From: an uncultured Paracoccaceae bacterium
GTDB lineage: Bacteria > Pseudomonadota > Alphaproteobacteria > Rhodobacterales > Rhodobacteraceae
Reading direction: 5' to 3'
DNA: 64,000 bases
NCBI GenBank assembly: GCA_913041145.1
Contig: CAJWHE010000004.1
Span: 1 to 64,000 of the forward strand
The position numbers were made by a program, and so were the translations under genes. Numbering within the stretch: position 1 is the stretch's first letter; the number at the start of each line of letters is the position of its first letter. Of this stretch, positions 37,892 to 48,388 are shown one piece after another. The notes beneath the pieces are model-generated. The model made no database searches. It was not told the origin of the DNA and worked only from the letters and a program-made list of their open reading frames with translations.

Positions 37892-37921
37892 TATATTATG
37901 CTACAATAGTCTATATTATGC
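37892..37921. repeat. Direct repeat of TATATTATGC with 20-base period
   Basis: Two exact 10-mers at 37892-37901 and 37912-37921, separated by 10 bases, between the divergent meaB and DUF3108 genes. A 20-base period is about two helical turns, so a dimeric regulator site is possible. AT-rich context makes chance occurrence plausible. Confidence 0.4.
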
Positions 37922-37956
37922 CATAATTGTATAACAGTCTGCACAGGAACGGTTCA

Positions 37957-38682
37957 ATGCGCTTTATTTTAAGTTTTTTTTTAATTTTTACCTTTGCTTG
38001 TACTGCGGCACACTCTTCCAAAAGTAATAAGGCTTTTTTTTCATTGAAAATAAAGGGTTTGAGCGTAGGAACATTATCTTTTTTAGGGACAAATGAAAAT
38101 AACAACTACGAAATATCAGGAGAACTCAAAAGTGGGGGGGTCTTCAAGTTTATTAATAAACAAAGGTACAAAGCTACAGTAACAGGCACCTCAGTTAATA
38201 ATAATTTTAAACCAGTTATTTATAATGAATTTAGAAATAAAAAAGGAAAGAAATCTTCTGCTAAACTTGCATATAAAAATGGTATACCTCAAATAAGGGA
38301 ATACGACCCACCAAGACAAATAAAAGAAGGTTCGATAAACCCCGATACTCAAGGAGGAACCGTAGATCCTTTAACTGCCTTGTACCTCACTTTACGAGAT
38401 AATTATAGCTTAAAGCCATGTCAGCTTGAGTTAGAGGTTTTTGATGGTAAACGAAAGTCGCAGGTTCGTTTGTTTCCTGAGCTCAAAAAACGAGGAGATC
38501 TCATTATGTGTATTGGAGAGTACAAAAGAGTGGCTGGTTTTTCCAAAAAAGATATGGAAGAAAAAATACGTTTTCCATTTAATATCTTTTACCAAAAAAC
38601 CAATGAGCATACGTATTATGTAAAAAAACTCATCATTGAAACAGTTTATGGCACTGCTATCTTAACAAGAAAAGCTCGGTAA
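37957..38682 (+). CDS. Secreted DUF3108-type protein
   Basis: The 241-residue product begins with a signal peptide (MRFILSFFLIFTFACTAAHS) and continues as a beta-rich periplasmic domain: FSLKIKGLSVGTLSF, GGVFKFINKQRYKATVTG and a C-terminal FNIFYQKTNEHTYYVKKLIIETVYGTAIL. This pattern is that of DUF3108, of unknown function. The start at 37957 is chosen because it opens the signal peptide and is preceded by CAGGAA; an in-frame codon at 37927 adds ten residues unlike a signal. Divergent from meaB. Confidence 0.75.
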   Translation: MRFILSFFLIFTFACTAAHSSKSNKAFFSLKIKGLSVGTLSFLGTNENNNYEISGELKSGGVFKFINKQRYKATVTGTSVNNNFKPVIYNEFRNKKGKKSSAKLAYKNGIPQIREYDPPRQIKEGSINPDTQGGTVDPLTALYLTLRDNYSLKPCQLELEVFDGKRKSQVRLFPELKKRGDLIMCIGEYKRVAGFSKKDMEEKIRFPFNIFYQKTNEHTYYVKKLIIETVYGTAILTRKAR

Positions 38683-38990
38683 ATATAAATATGATTTTGG
38701 TAAGTAAAAACAGCGTTAATATGTTTTAAGAGCGTGTAAGATTGTAGAAAAAATGAATTAAAGTAGCCCTGTAAGAAAATGTTACTCATATGCAATGAGC
38801 TCTATTTGACTATTAACATTCCTAATCTTTTCCTATTAAGGAGAAAAGAGACATTACTGCAGGTGATTAATGATGAAGTCTAAATGAATTCACAACTAAT
38901 GTGTTTAAATATAACCATATTAATGTTAGTGCCTGACTGCAAAAATCTAGACTGCGTAAAAAACCAGAAATAACTATTAGGATCCCCATT
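38683..38990. other. 308-base spacer before valS, no gene seen
   Basis: AT-rich. Contains TTGACT near 38807 with no convincing -10 at the right distance, a 5-bp CTCAT/ATGAG hairpin near 38787-38801, and AAGGAG near 38838 followed by a frame of only a few codons. No T-box-like or tRNA-like structure was recognised. It probably holds the valS promoter and leader. Confidence 0.5.
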
Positions 38991-41711
38991 ATGGCGATGG
39001 AAAAAACTTTTAATTCAAATACAGCTGAAGCGAGAATTTACTCTAAATGGGAAAATGACGGTTGTTTCAAGGCTGGTGCTAATGCCAGTAAAAATGACAC
39101 GTTCTGTATTATGATACCTCCACCAAATGTCACAGGCATACTTCATATGGGGCATGCTTTTAACAATACGCTACAAGATATCTTAGTAAGGTGGCATCGT
39201 ATGCGAGGATACGATACTCTTTGGCAACCAGGACAAGATCACGCTGGCATTGCAACACAAATGGTAGTGGAGCGGCAACTTGCAAAAGATAAATTACCAT
39301 CACGCAAAGAACTGGGTCGCGATCTTTTTTTAGAAAAAGTTTGGGAATGGAAAGAACAGTCTGGAGGAACTATAATTGACCAGTTAAAAAGACTGGGGGC
39401 GTCCTGTGATTGGTCCAGAAATGCTTTTACAATGGATGAAAACTTCCAGAAAGCAGTCATAAAAGTCTTTGTAGAAATGTATAATAAAGGTCTGATTTAT
39501 CGAGGTACAAGATTAGTAAATTGGGACCCAAAATTTGAAACAGCTATATCAGACTTAGAAGTAGAAAATATTGAAGTTGATGGGAAATTTTTTCACTTCA
39601 AATACTTACTAGCAAATAATGAAACCTATAAATTTATTGAAAAAGACGAAAATGGGAAAATCATTCTTGAGGAAGAGCGTAACTACATAGCAATAGCGAC
39701 AACTCGCCCGGAAACAATGTTAGGAGATGGAGCCGTAGCTGTTCATCCTTCAGATGAGCGCTACAAGAGTCTAATAGGTAAAATGTTACATTTACCGTTA
39801 TGCGATAGGTTAATTCCAATAATAGAAGATGAATACCCTGACCCTAATTTTGGCTCTGGAGCAGTAAAAATAACAGGTGCTCATGATTTTAATGATTACG
39901 ATGTCGCCAAACGAAATAATATACCACTTTACCCACTTTTAGATACAAAAGGAAACTTAAGAGATGATAATTCTGTCGAAAATACTGTTCCTAAAAAGTA
40001 TCAAGGGCTAGATAGGTTCGTTGCACGAGAACGCATAGTAAATGATATGGATGTACTAAACTTAACAATAAAAATCGAAGATAAAAAAATTATGCAACCG
40101 GTAGGAGACCGGTCAAAAGTGGTTATCGAGCCAATGCTGACTAATCAATGGTTTGTAGATACTAAGGAAATTGTTAAACCCGCAATAGACGCCGTTAAGG
40201 TTGGTGAAACACGGATCATACCAGAAAGAGATGAAAAGGTGTACTTTCACTGGTTAGAAAATATTGAACCTTGGTGTATAAGTAGACAACTATGGTGGGG
40301 GCATCAAATTCCTGTGTGGTTTGACACAGATGGAAACGAATACTGTGCCGCTTCTGAGGAAGAGGCTCAAGCAATGGCCCCTGAAAAAGTCCTTACTCGC
40401 GATCCAGATGTATTAGACACCTGGTTTTCTTCAGGAATATGGCCTATTGGTACTCTAGGTTGGCCAGAAGATACCAAAGAATTAAAAAAGTATTATCCAA
40501 CAAATGTATTAGTAACTGGCTTTGATATTATCTTCTTTTGGGTGGCCAGAATGATGATGATGCAGTATGTCATCATGGACCAGAAACCCTTTAGTACGGT
40601 TTATGTTCATGCTCTGGTGAGGGATGAAGCAGGACAGAAAATGTCTAAATCTTCAGGAAATGTCTTAGATCCGATAGAATTAATTGAAGAATACGGAGCC
40701 GATTCAGTGCGCTTCACATTAACAGCAATGGCGGCAATGGGAAGAGATCTTAAACTGAGCACCCAAAGAATTGCCGGTTATCGCAACTTTGGGACAAAAC
40801 TTTGGAATGCTGCACGTTTTGCAGAAATGAATGGATGTGAGCTTCAAGATAGTTTTTCTCCTACCAAAGTTACACACAACGTTAATAAATGGATTGTTGG
40901 TGAAACAGGGAAAGTTCGTGAACTCACAGATAGCTCACTGGTTAACTACAGGTTTAATGATGTGGCTAATGGTTTATACGCCTTCGTTTGGGGTAAAGTT
41001 TGTGATTGGTACGTAGAGTTTTCAAAGCCACTTTTAAATAACGAGGATCAATCTGTAGTTGATGAGACCAAAAACACCTTAGCTTGGGTTTTAAATCAAT
41101 GCCTTATTCTACTGCATCCTGTAATGCCTTTTATAACTGAGGAATTATGGTCTTTGGTTGGGAAACATCAAAAACTATTAATTCATACTGACTGGCCAAC
41201 TTATGGTACGGAGTTGATTGATAGCGTTGCAGATCAAGAAATGAATTGGGCTATAAACCTTATAGAGAATATCAGGTCTATTAGAGGAGAAATGAATGTT
41301 CCTGCAGGTTTAAAAATTCCTTTAATAATGATCAGCCTTGATGTCTCTAAAAGACCTGGTTGGGATTTTAACACTAACTTGATTATGAAGTTAGCTAGAA
41401 TTGAAAAAATAACCGAAAATGCTAAGCTTCCAAAGGGTTGTGTAAACATAACTGTAGTTGGTGGTGAATTTGCTCTTCCATTAGCTGAAATTATTGATAT
41501 CTCTGAAGAAAAGAAAAGATTAGAAAAAAATCTGACCAAAATTGAAAATGAGTTAAAATCCATCAATGGGCGTTTAGAAAATAATAAGTTTTTAGAAAGT
41601 GCTCCAGAGAGCGTCGTAGCTCAAACAAAAATTGATAATAACTTGAAACAGGAAGAATTTGAAAAGATAACAAATGCTATTGCTAGGCTAAGAAATATAG
41701 AGGAGGCGTAA
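38991..41711 (+). CDS. valS: Valyl-tRNA synthetase
   Basis: Class Ia aminoacyl-tRNA synthetase. The 906-residue product has [14 protein letters not shown] with the HIGH-type signature HMGH at 52-55, a CP1 editing domain with [18 protein letters not shown], the KMSKS loop in [14 protein letters not shown], and a C-terminal coiled-coil tail ([18 protein letters not shown]) typical of ValS. AGGA precedes the ATG. Only three bases separate it from the next gene. Confidence 0.98.
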   Translation: MAMEKTFNSNTAEARIYSKWENDGCFKAGANASKNDTFCIMIPPPNVTGILHMGHAFNNTLQDILVRWHRMRGYDTLWQPGQDHAGIATQMVVERQLAKDKLPSRKELGRDLFLEKVWEWKEQSGGTIIDQLKRLGASCDWSRNAFTMDENFQKAVIKVFVEMYNKGLIYRGTRLVNWDPKFETAISDLEVENIEVDGKFFHFKYLLANNETYKFIEKDENGKIILEEERNYIAIATTRPETMLGDGAVAVHPSDERYKSLIGKMLHLPLCDRLIPIIEDEYPDPNFGSGAVKITGAHDFNDYDVAKRNNIPLYPLLDTKGNLRDDNSVENTVPKKYQGLDRFVARERIVNDMDVLNLTIKIEDKKIMQPVGDRSKVVIEPMLTNQWFVDTKEIVKPAIDAVKVGETRIIPERDEKVYFHWLENIEPWCISRQLWWGHQIPVWFDTDGNEYCAASEEEAQAMAPEKVLTRDPDVLDTWFSSGIWPIGTLGWPEDTKELKKYYPTNVLVTGFDIIFFWVARMMMMQYVIMDQKPFSTVYVHALVRDEAGQKMSKSSGNVLDPIELIEEYGADSVRFTLTAMAAMGRDLKLSTQRIAGYRNFGTKLWNAARFAEMNGCELQDSFSPTKVTHNVNKWIVGETGKVRELTDSSLVNYRFNDVANGLYAFVWGKVCDWYVEFSKPLLNNEDQSVVDETKNTLAWVLNQCLILLHPVMPFITEELWSLVGKHQKLLIHTDWPTYGTELIDSVADQEMNWAINLIENIRSIRGEMNVPAGLKIPLIMISLDVSKRPGWDFNTNLIMKLARIEKITENAKLPKGCVNITVVGGEFALPLAEIIDISEEKKRLEKNLTKIENELKSINGRLENNKFLESAPESVVAQTKIDNNLKQEEFEKITNAIARLRNIEEA

Positions 41712-41714
41712 ATT

Positions 41715-42830
41715 ATGACTGGAAATACGATTAAATTCACACCCCTCATGGACAGCCTTCCAAGTTCTGTCCCATTTGTAGGTCCTGAGACGCAAGAACG
41801 ATTCCGTTCGTCTAAGTTTTTAGCAAGACTCGGGGCAAACGAAAATGTCTTTGGACCCTCCCCCTTTGCCATAAAAGCCATGCAACAAGAATCAAAAAAC
41901 CTTTGGATGTATGGAGACCCTGAAAATCATGATTTAAAAGAGGCACTTGCTGCTCATCATCAAATAAATAAAAATGAGATCATAATCGGGGAAGGTATAG
42001 ATGGATTATTAGGTTACCTTGCTCGAATGCTCATTAAACCTGGAGATACTGTAGTAACTTCTAACGGAGCATATCCGACCTTTAACTTTCATGTATCAGG
42101 GTACGGCGGAGTTTTGCACAAAGTTCCTTACAAAAACGATATGGAAGATCCTGACGCTTTAATAAACAAAGCAGTAGATGTAGGGGCAAAACTTATCTAC
42201 CTTGCTAATCCAGACAATCCAATGGGAACATGCCACTCGAAGACAGTGATAACAAAACTAATTAACTCAGTGCCAGATGGGTGCCTTCTTATTTTAGACG
42301 AAGCTTATATAGAGTTTGCGGACAAAGACGTGGCTCCTAAGCTAGATCCAAGTTCTTCAAAAGTAATACGAATGCGCACTTTTTCTAAAGGTTATGGACT
42401 TGCAGGTGCGCGAATAGGCTACGGCATTGGACATCAAGAGTTAATCAAGGGTTTCGATAAAATTCGTAATCACTTCGGTGTAAGTAGAATTTCTCAAATT
42501 GGTGCCCTCCATGCCCTTTTAGACCAAGATCACCTAGATAAGACAATTTTATTAGTAAAAGAATCTAGGGATAAAATAGCTAAGATAGCAATAAAGAATG
42601 GGCTAAAGCCTATTCCATCCTCTGCTAATTTTGTTTGTATCGACTGTAATTCAGATGGAGATTTTGCACGCAAACTTCTTGGACAATTAATAGATAATGG
42701 AATATTTGTCAGAATGCCGTTTGTAATGCCACAAGATAGGGCAATCCGAATTAGCTGTGGGACAAACAAGGATCTCGAACTTTTAGGGCAAATATTACCT
42801 CGTGCCCTGTCAGTTATCCGCACAAATTAA
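41715..42830 (+). CDS. Class I/II PLP-dependent aminotransferase, HisC-like
   Basis: The 371-residue product has the fold-type I motifs: GANENVFGPSP near 40-50 (substrate arm), NPDNPMG at 165-171, DEAYIEF at 195-201 and the PLP lysine K225 in RTFSKGYGLAGARIGYG. It resembles histidinol-phosphate aminotransferase, but the ANENVFGPSP and WMYGDPENHDL segments differ from the HisC I expect, so I leave the substrate open. Translation probably reinitiates from valS, whose last codons GAGGAGGCG form the ribosome site. Its 3' end overlaps the convergent neighbour by 21 bases. Confidence 0.8.
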   Translation: MTGNTIKFTPLMDSLPSSVPFVGPETQERFRSSKFLARLGANENVFGPSPFAIKAMQQESKNLWMYGDPENHDLKEALAAHHQINKNEIIIGEGIDGLLGYLARMLIKPGDTVVTSNGAYPTFNFHVSGYGGVLHKVPYKNDMEDPDALINKAVDVGAKLIYLANPDNPMGTCHSKTVITKLINSVPDGCLLILDEAYIEFADKDVAPKLDPSSSKVIRMRTFSKGYGLAGARIGYGIGHQELIKGFDKIRNHFGVSRISQIGALHALLDQDHLDKTILLVKESRDKIAKIAIKNGLKPIPSSANFVCIDCNSDGDFARKLLGQLIDNGIFVRMPFVMPQDRAIRISCGTNKDLELLGQILPRALSVIRTN

Positions 42831-44009
42831 AGACGCTGCTTCTAGAGCACCATTGCCATGTGGAATTTTTAAAGATTTCAAGCCTGCATCAATAGCCCCT
42901 AAAGTTCCTAAGACCATATGAGCATTTAAATGTCCCATATGCCCAATTCGAAAAAATCCGTGCCATGCTGGATCATTAGGATCAGCCATTCCAATACCAA
43001 TACCAAGTGTAACTCCAGTGTTTTCAGTTAACCAATTACGCAACTTAGTTCCAAATAACGGATCAATTCTAACAGCAGTTACAGCATGGCTTCTATCCTT
43101 TGGTTCTTTAATGTTTAGTTCTAGAGAACCTTCAGAGCTCCATCTGTCTAAAGCTGACCATATTGAATTTGCAAGGATTTTATGTCTTTTCCAAACCAAA
43201 TCTAACCCCTCTTCATGTACAATCATAGTCAGAGCTTCTCGCAGCCCAAGTAAATGATGCGTGGGGGCAGTGCCACAAAAGTATTCATAGAAGTTATTGG
43301 GTTGAGCCCGAGGGATCCAATCCCAATAACTTGAGACTAACTTTAAACTCTTCCTGCGATCCATAGCTTTTTCATTAAAAAACACAAAGCTCATACCCGG
43401 AGGGACCATTAACCCCTTCTGACAACCAGCCACCATCACATCAACACCCCATGAATCCATATACATTTCATCACATCCTAGACATGCTATACTATCTACC
43501 ATTAATAATGCTGGGTGATTACATTTATTAATCAACTCTCTGATGCCTAAAATATTTGTTTTAGCGCTTGTGGCAGTATCTACCTGAACAACGAGTACTG
43601 CCTTGATTTCTTTCTTCTTGTCTTCATTTAGTATCTGTTCAACAGTTTCAACTTCAACTACACTTCTGTGTCCAAAGTCGACTAATTTAACCTCTAGACC
43701 TCTCTGTTTTGCCATCTCTGCCCAGCTATGTCCAAAGCGTCCTGTCGCCAACACGAGGATATTGTCTCCTAAAGCCAATACGTTAGCTAGAGAAGCTTCC
43801 CAAGCAGCGTGACCATTACCAATATACATAGCAACGTAACCATCAGTCTTAGCAATTTTTTTTAAATCGGGCACAAGACTGTCAGTAGTATCTAATAGAG
43901 ATCCAACATATATATTAGGTGCTGCAGTGTGCATCGCGTTTAATACTCGGTCAGGTATTACAGACGGCCCAGGGATCGCTAAAATATTTCTTCCATTAGC
44001 TAATGACAT
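42810..44009 (-). CDS. Class V aminotransferase, serine/alanine--glyoxylate type
   Basis: The 399-residue PLP enzyme begins MSLANGRNILAIPGPSVIPD, has VVQVDTATSAKTNI, VDSIACLGCDEMYMDSWGVDV and the PLP lysine K198 in GCQKGLMVPPG, the pattern of the serine-glyoxylate/alanine-glyoxylate family. It would convert glyoxylate to glycine. A role in C1 or photorespiratory-type metabolism would complement sarcosine oxidation, but substrate is inferred from the family only. Overlaps the convergent aminotransferase by 21 bases. Confidence 0.85.
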   Translation of the reverse strand: MSLANGRNILAIPGPSVIPDRVLNAMHTAAPNIYVGSLLDTTDSLVPDLKKIAKTDGYVAMYIGNGHAAWEASLANVLALGDNILVLATGRFGHSWAEMAKQRGLEVKLVDFGHRSVVEVETVEQILNEDKKKEIKAVLVVQVDTATSAKTNILGIRELINKCNHPALLMVDSIACLGCDEMYMDSWGVDVMVAGCQKGLMVPPGMSFVFFNEKAMDRRKSLKLVSSYWDWIPRAQPNNFYEYFCGTAPTHHLLGLREALTMIVHEEGLDLVWKRHKILANSIWSALDRWSSEGSLELNIKEPKDRSHAVTAVRIDPLFGTKLRNWLTENTGVTLGIGIGMADPNDPAWHGFFRIGHMGHLNAHMVLGTLGAIDAGLKSLKIPHGNGALEAASLICADN

Positions 44010-44278
44010 TTTCCATTGTTTCCTTAAATCTGAATGAGTTGACAGTGTTTTATAAGTTCACCAGTTAAAGATACGATCTACAACAAAATAACAATACGAT
44101 ATATGACATATATACAGGTTTTCTAGAAAATAGTTTTTACCTCTGACAAAATAATAACTTGAGGGTATATTATAATATTTAGAAATATTAAATTATTTCG
44201 ACTGAAAGCTATCATTATTTTTTTGCATAGCATAGTTAAACCAAAAAATGTTATAATTCATAAGGAGGTACTTTGCTT

Positions 44279-45025
44279 ATGGGCTCTAAAAGAAACCGCA
44301 CTATCATTGAAATATCCGGTGAAGAAACGCTAAAGTTTCTCCAAGGTCTTATAACGAATGACATAGATAAGTTAGATAAGGGCATTATCTATGCGGCTAT
44401 GTTAACACCGCAAGGAAAGTATTTTGTGGATTTCTTTATTGTTACTTATAAAGGTTGTATATTAATTGATGTGTCCAAAGAAGTTAGTGATGATCTCCAG
44501 ACAAAATTATCGCTATACCGTTTAAGGACAAAAGTAGATATAATTAAGACAGACATGAGTGTGTATACAGGAATTGATAACCCACCTTTAGGCGCTTTTA
44601 ACGATCCCAGACATCCGGCTTTGGGTTGGAGATCATATGAAAACAGCTCAATCAATCAAGATATAGACTGGAAAAAGCTACGGGTAAAACACGGTATTCC
44701 AGAAACAAATATAGAATTAATTCGAGATAAGACCTATATCCTAGAAGCAGGCTTTGAAAAGTTAAATGGTGTTGATTTCAAAAAAGGTTGTTATGTTGGC
44801 CAAGAAATAACTGCTAGAATGAAACACAAAACTAACTTAAAAAAAGGTTTGGTAAAAGTTTCAGTAATTGGTGAAACCCCTGTTGGCACTGAAATACTAG
44901 CTGACGGCCGGCCAGCTGGAGTATTATACTCTCAATCAGGTGGACATGGACTGGCTTTTCTTAGGCTTGACCGTGCTTCTCCAAAAATGCAAGCAGGTGA
45001 AGCAACAGTTATAATTGAGAACTAG
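44279..45025 (+). CDS. ygfZ: Folate-binding protein YgfZ (Fe-S maintenance)
   Basis: Tetrahydrofolate-dependent protein that supports repair or assembly of certain Fe-S clusters. The 248-residue product has a GcvT-like fold with FLQGLITNDIDKL near the N-terminus and the signature KGCYVGQEITAR. AAGGAGGT (44262-44269) lies 10 bases before the ATG at 44279; an in-frame TTG at 44273 is a less likely start. Convergent with suhB, 10 bases apart. Confidence 0.93.
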   Translation: MGSKRNRTIIEISGEETLKFLQGLITNDIDKLDKGIIYAAMLTPQGKYFVDFFIVTYKGCILIDVSKEVSDDLQTKLSLYRLRTKVDIIKTDMSVYTGIDNPPLGAFNDPRHPALGWRSYENSSINQDIDWKKLRVKHGIPETNIELIRDKTYILEAGFEKLNGVDFKKGCYVGQEITARMKHKTNLKKGLVKVSVIGETPVGTEILADGRPAGVLYSQSGGHGLAFLRLDRASPKMQAGEATVIIEN

Positions 45026-45035
45026 GCTCGTTATA

Positions 45036-45827
45036 TTAAGAAGAAGATCTTATAATTGTCGAAAATTGTTCAAAAATCTCACCGTTTCCAGCAATAATTT
45101 CACCACCCTCAAGTTCATTTTTCTCAGGGCTTATACTCTCAACCAACCCCCCACTTTCCCTTACAATTAAAATTCCTGCTGCCGTATCCCAAGGAGACAA
45201 ACCCCTCTGCCAAAATCCGTCAAAACGCCCAGCAGCAACATAAGCAAGATCAAGTGCAGCAGCTCCAAAACTTCTAACGCCTGCGCACTTTGGTAATAAA
45301 AGCCCTAATTCCTTGAGTGAAATAGAGAGGTTTTCATCTCCCGAGTGAGGAACCCCTGTGGCATATGTAGTTTCTTGCATTCTCTTGCGGCCAGAAACTC
45401 GTAATCTAGTATCATTAAGCCAAGCGCCTTGGCCTTTTTCTGAAATAAACATTTCATCTGTGCAAGGGTCATATATTACAGCAGAAACTATTTCATTTTT
45501 ATGCTCTAAGGCTATTGAAATAGCCCAATGAGGTAAGCCATGTAAAAAGTTTGTGGTTCCATCAAGAGGATCAACAATCCATCTTCGGGTTGGATCCTCA
45601 CCCTTAATCGGCTCACTTTCCTCACCCAACCAACCGTAAGTAGCCCTTGCTTCCAATAACTCCTCTTTAATGATCTGTTCGGCGGCTCGATCAGCTCTAG
45701 AAACAAAATCTCCTGCACCTTTGATCGAAACCTGTAAATTTTCCACTTCCCGGAAATCTTTTGTCAAGCTCCTACCTGCAACCCTAGCCGCTTTGATCAT
45801 TAAATTAAGATTGGCACTGCCCTGCAA
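45036..45827 (-). CDS. suhB: Inositol-1-monophosphatase family protein (SuhB)
   Basis: Mg-dependent phosphatase; SuhB also joins rRNA antitermination complexes in enterobacteria. The 263-residue product has the metal-site motifs LGEESE, WIVDPLDGTTNFLHG and SPWDTAAGILIVRESGG. The start is a TTG at 45827 with GGGAG eight bases upstream; an ATG nine codons inside is the alternative. Substrate in this organism is not shown. Confidence 0.93.
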   Translation of the reverse strand: MQGSANLNLMIKAARVAGRSLTKDFREVENLQVSIKGAGDFVSRADRAAEQIIKEELLEARATYGWLGEESEPIKGEDPTRRWIVDPLDGTTNFLHGLPHWAISIALEHKNEIVSAVIYDPCTDEMFISEKGQGAWLNDTRLRVSGRKRMQETTYATGVPHSGDENLSISLKELGLLLPKCAGVRSFGAAALDLAYVAAGRFDGFWQRGLSPWDTAAGILIVRESGGLVESISPEKNELEGGEIIAGNGEIFEQFSTIIRSSS

Positions 45828-46044
45828 CTTTATTACTCCCTCATATGGTTAAGCGGCGTATAGCGGCTAGACTAAGATATTAAAAGAACAATCGGTATTA
45901 ATATAAAAACGGGTTAAGAAAAATTTTACTGTAATTTTTAAAAGGAGATAACCTTTAAAGTATAGAGTTACTCATAGAATTATTTTCATCAGAAAAGCTA
46001 TTGTTTTCGCAGTATTCTCTCAAGAGTACGAGCAACATTGTCAA

Positions 46045-46974
46045 TTAAATTTTGTTTAAACACCATCTCATAATTGCTTTTTGGACATGTAGCCTATTCT
46101 CAGCCTCGTCAAAAACCACAGAGTTCTTTCCATCTAACACCTGCGATGTCACTTCTTCGCCTCTGTGGGCAGGCAAACAGTGCATAAATAATGCATCTTT
46201 TTTTGTTTTGTTCATCAAATTTTCATTCACTTGATATTCAGCAAGAACATTATGAAGCGAACTTCGATCAGACTCTGAATGATGCATTGAAACCCAGCTA
46301 TCCGTAATGATTAGATCAGCACTTTTTACAGCCGCATCGACATCTCTTTGAATCTCAAAAGCTGCACCGTCAGCGATAGCGGCTTTCACTACTTTTTTGT
46401 CCGGATCTAAAGCACTTGGCCCAGAAAACTTTAATAAAAAATTGAATTTTGCTGATGCCTGAATAAGGGAATTGCAAACGTTATTTCCATCTCCAATCCA
46501 GAGTATTTCCTTGCCCGAAATTGATCCTCTTTTCTCTTCAAAAGTTAATATATCCGCCATAATTTGACAGGGGTGAGAATGGTCTGTCAAACCATTTATA
46601 ACCGGTACTGTAGAATGTTCAGATAACTCTCTTAAAGTTTCTGCAGAAAAGGTTCGTATCATAATAAGATCAACATATCTTGATAGAACTTGGGCTGTAT
46701 CACTTACAGATTCACCATGCCCTAATTGCATGTCTGCTCCACTTAAAATTAAACTTTGACCGCCCAACTGTCGAACTCCAACGTCAAAAGAAACTCTAGT
46801 TCGAGTCGAAGGCTTTTCAAATATTAATGCTACAACGCACCCAGTAAGAGATGCGTCTCTATCGAGTTGTCCATTAGTAAAACCCTTGCGGGATTCTTTG
46901 ACTTGAATAGCATCGTCAATAATAGAACTCAGATCCTCAGCACTAACTTGGTCAATATCTAGAAAATGTTTCAA
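46045..46974 (-). CDS. argF: Ornithine carbamoyltransferase
   Basis: Converts ornithine and carbamoyl phosphate to citrulline in arginine synthesis. The 309-residue product has the carbamoyl-phosphate motif [26 protein letters not shown], and the ornithine-loop [11 protein letters not shown]. It starts with TTG overlapping the argD stop (TTGA), which indicates coupling. The 217-base region downstream to suhB holds no gene that I can support. Confidence 0.97.
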   Translation of the reverse strand: MKHFLDIDQVSAEDLSSIIDDAIQVKESRKGFTNGQLDRDASLTGCVVALIFEKPSTRTRVSFDVGVRQLGGQSLILSGADMQLGHGESVSDTAQVLSRYVDLIMIRTFSAETLRELSEHSTVPVINGLTDHSHPCQIMADILTFEEKRGSISGKEILWIGDGNNVCNSLIQASAKFNFLLKFSGPSALDPDKKVVKAAIADGAAFEIQRDVDAAVKSADLIITDSWVSMHHSESDRSSLHNVLAEYQVNENLMNKTKKDALFMHCLPAHRGEEVTSQVLDGKNSVVFDEAENRLHVQKAIMRWCLNKI

Positions 46975-48158
46975 AGGGCTGCCTCTAGTGATAGAGCTGT
47001 TTGTTCTAACCTATGAAAAGCCTCTGTAAGTTCTACTTCACAAATGTTTAAAGCTGGAAGTAGTCGAATAACGTTATCTCCTCCAGGAACTAATAATAGG
47101 TTATGTTCGTAAGCGTTTGCAACCACATCCATGTTTGGAACCTTGCACTTAATCCCAAGCATAAACCCCTGCCCTCTGACTAGCTCAAATATTTCAGAAT
47201 GCTCTGCTATTAAACTCTCTAATTTTTGACGGAAAAAGCCAGCCTTCCTATTAACATCAGCCAAAAAATCAGGTTGGGATATTATGTCTAACACCTTCAA
47301 GCCAACGGCACAGGCAAGTGGGTTCCCTCCATAAGTAGAGCCATGCGTTCCCGCAGTCATTCCTGAGGCCGCCTCTTCGGTTGCAAGGCATGCACCTAAT
47401 GGAAACCCATTTCCAATACCTTTAGCAATTGTCATAATATCGGGATAAACACCCGCCCATTCGTGCGCAAATAATTTCCCAGTTCTTCCAACACCACACT
47501 GTATTTCGTCAAATATTAGTAATACACCAGTTTGGTCACAAAAATTTCGAATTACATTCAAGAATTCATCTGAGAGCGGAATGATTCCACCTTCACCTTG
47601 TATTGGCTCCACAATAATTGCCGCAATATCTGAGCCTTGAATTTCACTTTCAAGTTGAGAGTAATCGTCTTTTTCAATCGGAATTTGAACAAAACCAGGT
47701 AACAACGGACCAAATCCTTTAGTAAGTTTTTCGGAACCAACTGCAGATATTGTTGCTATAGTTCGACCATGAAAAGCATTATCAAATGTAATAATAGTTG
47801 ACCGGTTCGATTCACCTTTTTCAAACCAATATTTCCGAGCCATTTTAATAGCACATTCCATCGATTCCGCTCCAGAGTTGGTAAAGAAGACGGTGTCGGC
47901 AAATGTTTCATCAACCAATCGGTTAGCTAGCTCTTCCTGATTCGGAATTTCATACAAATTTGAGACATGCCACAATTTTTTTGCTTGTTCCTGGATAGTA
48001 TCCACCAACTCTGGATGAGCATGACCTAGAGCGGTGACAGCAATACCAGCACCAAGATCAAGATAACGTTTATTTTCTTCATCAAAAAGCCAAGAGCCTT
48101 CTCCCTTAACAAAACTTAAAGGGGCTCTAGAGTAACTTGGCAAAACTGGCGTAATCAT
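46971..48158 (-). CDS. argD: Acetylornithine aminotransferase
   Basis: Class III PLP aminotransferase of arginine (and possibly lysine) biosynthesis. The 395-residue product has [50 protein letters not shown] and the PLP lysine in [14 protein letters not shown]. Pairing with argF is the usual Rhodobacterales order. Divergent from gcrA. Confidence 0.96.
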   Translation of the reverse strand: MITPVLPSYSRAPLSFVKGEGSWLFDEENKRYLDLGAGIAVTALGHAHPELVDTIQEQAKKLWHVSNLYEIPNQEELANRLVDETFADTVFFTNSGAESMECAIKMARKYWFEKGESNRSTIITFDNAFHGRTIATISAVGSEKLTKGFGPLLPGFVQIPIEKDDYSQLESEIQGSDIAAIIVEPIQGEGGIIPLSDEFLNVIRNFCDQTGVLLIFDEIQCGVGRTGKLFAHEWAGVYPDIMTIAKGIGNGFPLGACLATEEAASGMTAGTHGSTYGGNPLACAVGLKVLDIISQPDFLADVNRKAGFFRQKLESLIAEHSEIFELVRGQGFMLGIKCKVPNMDVVANAYEHNLLLVPGGDNVIRLLPALNICEVELTEAFHRLEQTALSLEAAL

Positions 48159-48185
48159 TAGTTTAGATCCTTAAAACTGATAAGA

Positions 48186-48244
48186 GATTCATATATTTTA
48201 TATATTACTCTTAATAGTCAATGCTTGTAAAAAGATTCTGACTC
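48186..48244. promoter_or_regulatory. Three GANTC (CcrM-type) sites in the argD-gcrA intergenic region
   Basis: GATTC at 48186-48190, GATTC at 48234-48238 and GACTC at 48240-48244. GANTC is the target of the cell-cycle methylase CcrM in alphaproteobacteria, and GcrA acts at methylated GANTC promoters in Caulobacter. The clustering just upstream of gcrA is suggestive of autoregulation, not proof. Confidence 0.45.
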
Positions 48245-48388
48245 TGACAAAGAATTTCTAAACAGAATTTCAATCATTATATAAAAATTTATAATTTTCT
48301 TATATTGTTTTACATATAAGGAAATTGAGAGTAGGAAGCTACTTATATCCTGGCCAGAAAAAGGCCGAATTTAATTAAGGTTTTGATT

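Noticed and set aside
38683-38990. T-box or other leader control of valS
   Set aside because: No T-box sequence or specifier-loop structure is visible, and T-boxes are not expected in Proteobacteria.
41715-42830. Calling the aminotransferase after valS the biosynthetic HisC
   Set aside because: Key N-terminal segments differ from the HisC pattern and there are no other his genes nearby, so only a HisC-like label is supported.
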